NCBI GenBank assembly: GCA_049324315.1
Contig: JBMOKU010000032.1
Location: 206,413-270,412 of the forward strand
DNA: 64,000 bases
Direction: 5' to 3'
Source of the DNA: JBMOKU01 sp049324315
Lineage (GTDB): Bacteria; Bacillota; Clostridia; Peptostreptococcales; Thermotaleaceae
Positions 61,507-64,000 of this stretch are shown here, one piece after another. The notes below the pieces were generated by a model. The model saw only the letters and a program-made list of their open reading frames with translations, did no database searches and had not been told where the DNA came from. Within the stretch, counting starts at the first letter, position 1, and every line of letters begins with the position of its first letter. A program made the position numbers and the translations under genes.

Positions 61507-62613
61507 AAATTCAATGATAAATTTTCCATTTTCGTAGATTAATTCATCATCCACATAGATCTTCCCGTCGTCTCTCATATCACAAATCATATCCCAATGA
61601 ACAGCAGATTCATTGTGTCCACCGGTTTCTTCCAGGCCTGCCCCCACTGCTAAATGGACTGTACCACCTATTTTCTCATCAAAGAGAATATTTTTCGTGA
61701 ACCGTTGAATGCCATAATTGGTTCCTATAGCAATTTCACCAACATAACGGGCCCCTTCATCTGTATCAAGCATGGAAATCAGGAACTCTTCACCTTTTGC
61801 AGCAGATGCTTCAATCACTTTCCCATCTTTGAAGGTTAGTCTTACATCTTCTACTTCCTTGCCTGAATAAATGGCAGGATAAGTAAAACGAATGGTACCA
61901 TTGACACTTTCTCGAATTGGCGTAGTAAAAACTTCACCATCTGGGAAGTTTGCCTCGCCATCGCAGTTAATCCATTTTCGTCCCTCAATTTCCATCTGAA
62001 TATCTGTATCTTTAGATACAATATGAAGTTTTTTCTTCGTATTTAAATAATCACATATTTTCTGCTGCTGCTTAGATATTTTTCTCCACTCTTCCGTAGG
62101 ATTTTCTGTGTTCATGAGACCTGCACCATAAACAAAATTCTCATATTCCCTTAAAGACATACCTGCTTCCTGTGCTTCTCCATGGCCTGGAAATAAGGTG
62201 CCACACCATCGTACTTCTCCGGTTGCTATCTTTCTATAGAATTTCATCAGCAAATCTTTTTTAGCTGATCTATGCATAGAAATTTTCTTTGAATCTATCC
62301 CGAAAAGTTCTTTGGGATTTTGCTCTCCCCAGATTGTAAGTACAGCGTCAAAATCTTCTAGGGTCGCCCTTGACAATACAGAAACATGGCCAATCTGTTC
62401 TTCACTCCCATATGTAAATAACAGTTCTTTGATTCCGTCAAGACCACTATGTATGTCAGGATGGGCCCCTGCTATCAACGCCTCCTTATATACCTGCTGT
62501 ACCAGCGGAAGTGCCATAGTTGATGCCTCTATTAACAATTTATCTCCTTTTTTTAATTTTAGTGAATAGTTGACTAATAGGTGTGCCAGTTTTTCTACTC
62601 TATGATCTGCCAT
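61504..62613 (-). CDS. M29-family aminopeptidase (AmpS/AmpT type)
   Basis: 369 residues of the M29 metallopeptidase family. The metal ligand cluster at the C-terminus is visible in GLEETGGHNESAVHWDMICDMR, and the N-terminal half has the family's GDKLLIEASTMALPLVQQVYK start. A good AGGAGGG site precedes the ATG. It removes N-terminal residues from peptides in the cytoplasm. No link to the neighbours is evident. A terminator follows directly. Confidence 0.87.
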   Translation of the reverse strand: MADHRVEKLAHLLVNYSLKLKKGDKLLIEASTMALPLVQQVYKEALIAGAHPDIHSGLDGIKELLFTYGSEEQIGHVSVLSRATLEDFDAVLTIWGEQNPKELFGIDSKKISMHRSAKKDLLMKFYRKIATGEVRWCGTLFPGHGEAQEAGMSLREYENFVYGAGLMNTENPTEEWRKISKQQQKICDYLNTKKKLHIVSKDTDIQMEIEGRKWINCDGEANFPDGEVFTTPIRESVNGTIRFTYPAIYSGKEVEDVRLTFKDGKVIEASAAKGEEFLISMLDTDEGARYVGEIAIGTNYGIQRFTKNILFDEKIGGTVHLAVGAGLEETGGHNESAVHWDMICDMRDDGKIYVDDELIYENGKFIIEF

Positions 62614-62777
62614 AAGCTATACCCTCCTATAATTTTTTTTATACATAATATATTATTTTACAGATAATTGAAAATTCCTCTTTTTTTAAAGCTCAATACA
62701 TAAATTTCTGCTGGTTTATACTATTTATAGAATACTCCTCTGTACATATTACCATAAGCATAAATGATTGCAAATAA

Positions 62778-62805
62778 AATACCCCTGATTTTGCTCAGAG
62801 GTATT
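62778..62805 (-). terminator. Terminator after small hydrophobic protein gene
   Basis: AATACCTCTGA pairs with TCAGGGGTATT on the minus strand, followed by TTATTT. Confidence 0.75.
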
Positions 62806-62882
62806 CTTTGAGGTGCCAAAATGAGTGAATTTATAATGAAACTGTTTCGTATCTATATAACTAACTTCTTGTCTTAACCTTA

Positions 62883-63002
62883 TTAATATTTTCCACAGAA
62901 GAATGGAGAACAGAATAAAACTACCAGTAGTAAGAAGAAGAAAAGCAAGCTGTCATTGTTTCCAAATATTCCGCCGATTCCTCCACATTGTTTGTCAGCC
63001 AT
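62883..63002 (-). CDS. Small hydrophobic spore-type protein
   Basis: 39 residues, below usual size limits, but preceded by a perfect AAAGGAGGTG at seven bases and followed by a terminator. MADKQCGGIGGIFGNNDSLL is followed by a hydrophobic stretch (FFFLLLVVLFCSPFF) and three cysteines in all. This G-rich head, NN-D-S and hydrophobic tail pattern resembles YjcZ-like small proteins of spore-forming Firmicutes. A role in the spore is an inference from the family resemblance. Confidence 0.75.
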   Translation of the reverse strand: MADKQCGGIGGIFGNNDSLLFFFLLLVVLFCSPFFCGKY

Positions 63003-63115
63003 AATTACACCTCCTTTATAGACAATTGAGTCTTCATATCTCGTCTTTTGTCTACTATAGTCTATGCCATATGTAAGCTATGTGACACTAAATATATTAG
63101 ATCCAAAAAATAGTT

Positions 63116-63149
63116 AAACCCATATCTCTTCATCAGAGATATGGGTTTT
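63116..63149 (-). terminator. Terminator of the rRNA-tRNA operon
   Basis: AAACCCATATCTCT and AGAGATATGGGTTT form a 14-base stem with a five-base loop, followed on the minus strand by TTTAACTATTTTTT. It lies after the last tRNA. Confidence 0.85.
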
Positions 63150-63161
63150 CATCAATAATAA

Positions 63162-63238
63162 TGGCGTGCCCACAGGGATTCGAACCCCGGACACACGGCT
63201 TAGAAGGCCGTTGCTCTATCCATCTGAGCTATGGGCAC
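63162..63238 (-). tRNA. tRNA-Arg (TCT)
   Basis: Cloverleaf with acceptor GTGCCCA/TGGGCAC, anticodon loop CTTCTAA and T-arm GGTTCGAATCC. CCA is encoded. Confidence 0.95.
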
Positions 63239-63249
63239 ATAAAAAAAAA

Positions 63250-63324
63250 TGGAGCGGAAGACGAGATTCGAACTCGCGACCCTCGCCTTGGCAAGGCGAT
63301 GCTCTACCACTGAGCCACTTCCGC
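63250..63324 (-). tRNA. tRNA-Gly (GCC)
   Basis: Acceptor GCGGAAG/CTTCCGC, anticodon loop TTGCCAA, T-arm AGTTCGAATCT, encoded CCA. Confidence 0.95.
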
Positions 63325-63330
63325 AAAATT

Positions 63331-63414
63331 TGGTGCGGGTGGAGGGACTTGAACCCCCACGCACAAGGCGCTAGATCCTAAGTCTAGTGCGTCTGCCAAT
63401 TCCGCCACACCCGC
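63331..63414 (-). tRNA. tRNA-Leu (TAG)
   Basis: Class II tRNA with a long variable arm, acceptor GCGGGTG/CACCCGC, anticodon loop CTTAGGA, encoded CCA. Confidence 0.95.
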
Positions 63415-63437
63415 ATAAATATGGATTTTGATAAAAC

Positions 63438-63513
63438 TGGTGGGCGCAATAGGGATCGAACCTATGACCCCCTGCTTGTAAGGCAGGTGCTCTCCCAGCT
63501 GAGCTATGCGCCC
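63438..63513 (-). tRNA. tRNA-Val (TAC)
   Basis: Acceptor GGGCGCA/TGCGCCC, anticodon loop CTTACAA, T-arm GGTTCGATCCC, encoded CCA. Confidence 0.95.
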
Positions 63514-63521
63514 ATAAATTA

Positions 63522-63596
63522 TGGTGACCCATCCGGGAATCGAACCCGGGTTACCGCCGTGAAAGGGCGGTGTCTTGACCGCTTGACCAATGGGCC
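63522..63596 (-). tRNA. tRNA-Glu (TTC)
   Basis: Acceptor GGCCCAT/ATGGGTC (one G-U pair), anticodon loop CTTTCAC, T-arm GGTTCGATTCC, encoded CCA. Confidence 0.95.
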
Positions 63597-63601
63597 TTAA
63601 A

Positions 63602-63677
63602 TGGCTCCAAGGGAGGGACTCGAACCCTCAACCTACCGGTTAACAGCCGGGTGCTCCACCATTGAGCTACCTTGGAA
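63602..63677 (-). tRNA. tRNA-Asn (GTT)
   Basis: Acceptor TTCCAAG/CTTGGAG, anticodon loop CTGTTAA, T-arm GGTTCGAGTCC, encoded CCA. Confidence 0.95.
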
Positions 63678-63685
63678 CAATCTAT

Positions 63686-63799
63686 CTAGCAACGACCTAC
63701 TCTCCCAGGCGGCTGCCCGCCAAGTACCATCGGCGATGATGAGCTTAACTGCCGTGTTCGGTATGGGAACGGGTGTATCCTCATCTCTATCGTCACTAA
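63686..63799 (-). rRNA. 5S rRNA
   Basis: Starts TAGTGACGATAGAG, contains CCCGTTCCCATACCGAACAC and GTTAAGCTC, and ends in GAGAGTAGGTCGTTGCTA, whose last nine bases pair with the 5' end. Exact ends may be off by a few bases. Confidence 0.95.
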
Positions 63800-63958
63800 A
63801 TATTGGTTAGCTGTTAGCAGTCAGCGGTTAGCCGTTCCTCGGGTCATTCCCCTGGGTCTTTTAACCTTACATTCTGCTAATCTAGCATATACCCTGAAAA
63901 CTGAACAATGTAATTTTCTTTTGCTGCTAACCGCTAACGGCTAACTGCTAACTTTTTC
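63800..63958 (-). other. 23S-5S spacer with inverted repeats
   Basis: Contains GTTAGCTGTTAGCAG-type arms near 63807 and TAACCGCTAACGGCTAACTGC near 63929 that can pair, and TGAAAACTGAACAATG, a sequence often seen in rRNA operon spacers of Firmicutes. No gene is present. Confidence 0.6.
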
Positions 63959-64000
63959 TGGTCAAGTCCTCGACCTATTAGTATCGGTCAGCTAAAGACA
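63959..64000 (-). rRNA. 23S rRNA, 3' end only
   Basis: On the minus strand GACCGATACTAATAGGTCGA followed by GGACTTGACC, the conserved 3' end of bacterial 23S rRNA. The rest lies beyond the window. Confidence 0.92.

Noticed and set aside
1..64000. CRISPR array, prophage or integrated plasmid
   Set aside because: No regularly spaced direct repeats, no Cas, integrase, terminase, capsid or replication genes were seen; the dispersed repeats are palindromic and irregularly placed.

Overview
The window looks like a chromosomal segment from an anaerobic, low-GC, Gram-positive bacterium of the Clostridia. Evidence: strong AGGAGG ribosome-binding sites, A/T-rich sigma-A promoters, rho-independent terminators, a Cache-type chemoreceptor, a corrinoid methyltransferase module, a clostridial-style small hydrophobic spore-type protein, and an rRNA-tRNA cluster at the right end. 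No species is assigned.

Left third (1-34300): carbohydrate and cyclitol catabolism. A methanol:corrinoid-type methyltransferase (MtaB-like), a URO-D family protein and a CobW-type GTPase (cut by the window edge) follow a LacI-family repressor. An identical 14-bp palindrome lies before the methyltransferase genes, before the repressor itself, and before a distant iolG-isomerase operon at 13090-15010. Two further groups of Gfo/Idh oxidoreductases and IolE-like TIM-barrel isomerases lie between 5900 and 12700, with two AraC regulators. A nearly complete myo-inositol operon reads leftward from 32587 to 18016: scyllo-inositol-type dehydrogenase, three ABC-transporter genes, iolC, a CoA-acylating aldehyde dehydrogenase in the iolA position, iolJ, iolB, iolD, iolE, iolG and a 3-hydroxyacyl-CoA hydrolase. 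A second LacI-family gene lies upstream, and related GCAAACGTTTGC palindromes mark its own promoter, the operon promoter and an internal site before the dehydrogenase.

Middle and right (34500-62600): nitrogen-compound catabolism. Genes include a class III CoA-transferase, a nitrilase-family amidase, a cyclase-family hydrolase, the three oxamate carbamoyltransferase-type proteins (FdrA/AllF, DUF1116/AllG, DUF2877/AllH), a 58-residue companion protein, a PucR regulator, a thiamine-diphosphate enzyme operon, a three-subunit molybdenum hydroxylase, two NCS2 nucleobase permeases, a second PucR, a cofactor-independent phosphoglycerate mutase and an M29 aminopeptidase. Together they suggest import and anaerobic breakdown of a purine, pyrimidine or related ureide, with carbamoyl phosphate as a possible energy-yielding product.

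Two c-di-GMP (GEMM-I) riboswitches lie in a duplicated block of about 340 bp. One precedes the GAF/TPP-enzyme operon, the other a truncated LytTR-type response regulator. A PIN toxin-antitoxin pair and several genes of unknown function sit between them. The window ends with six tRNA genes, 5S rRNA and the 3' tip of 23S rRNA, all on the minus strand.

Dispersed palindromic repeats of several families occupy most larger intergenic gaps. One copy is nested inside another family, and one has replaced the 5' end of an HD-domain gene. A 295-codon isomerase gene is present twice, almost identical.
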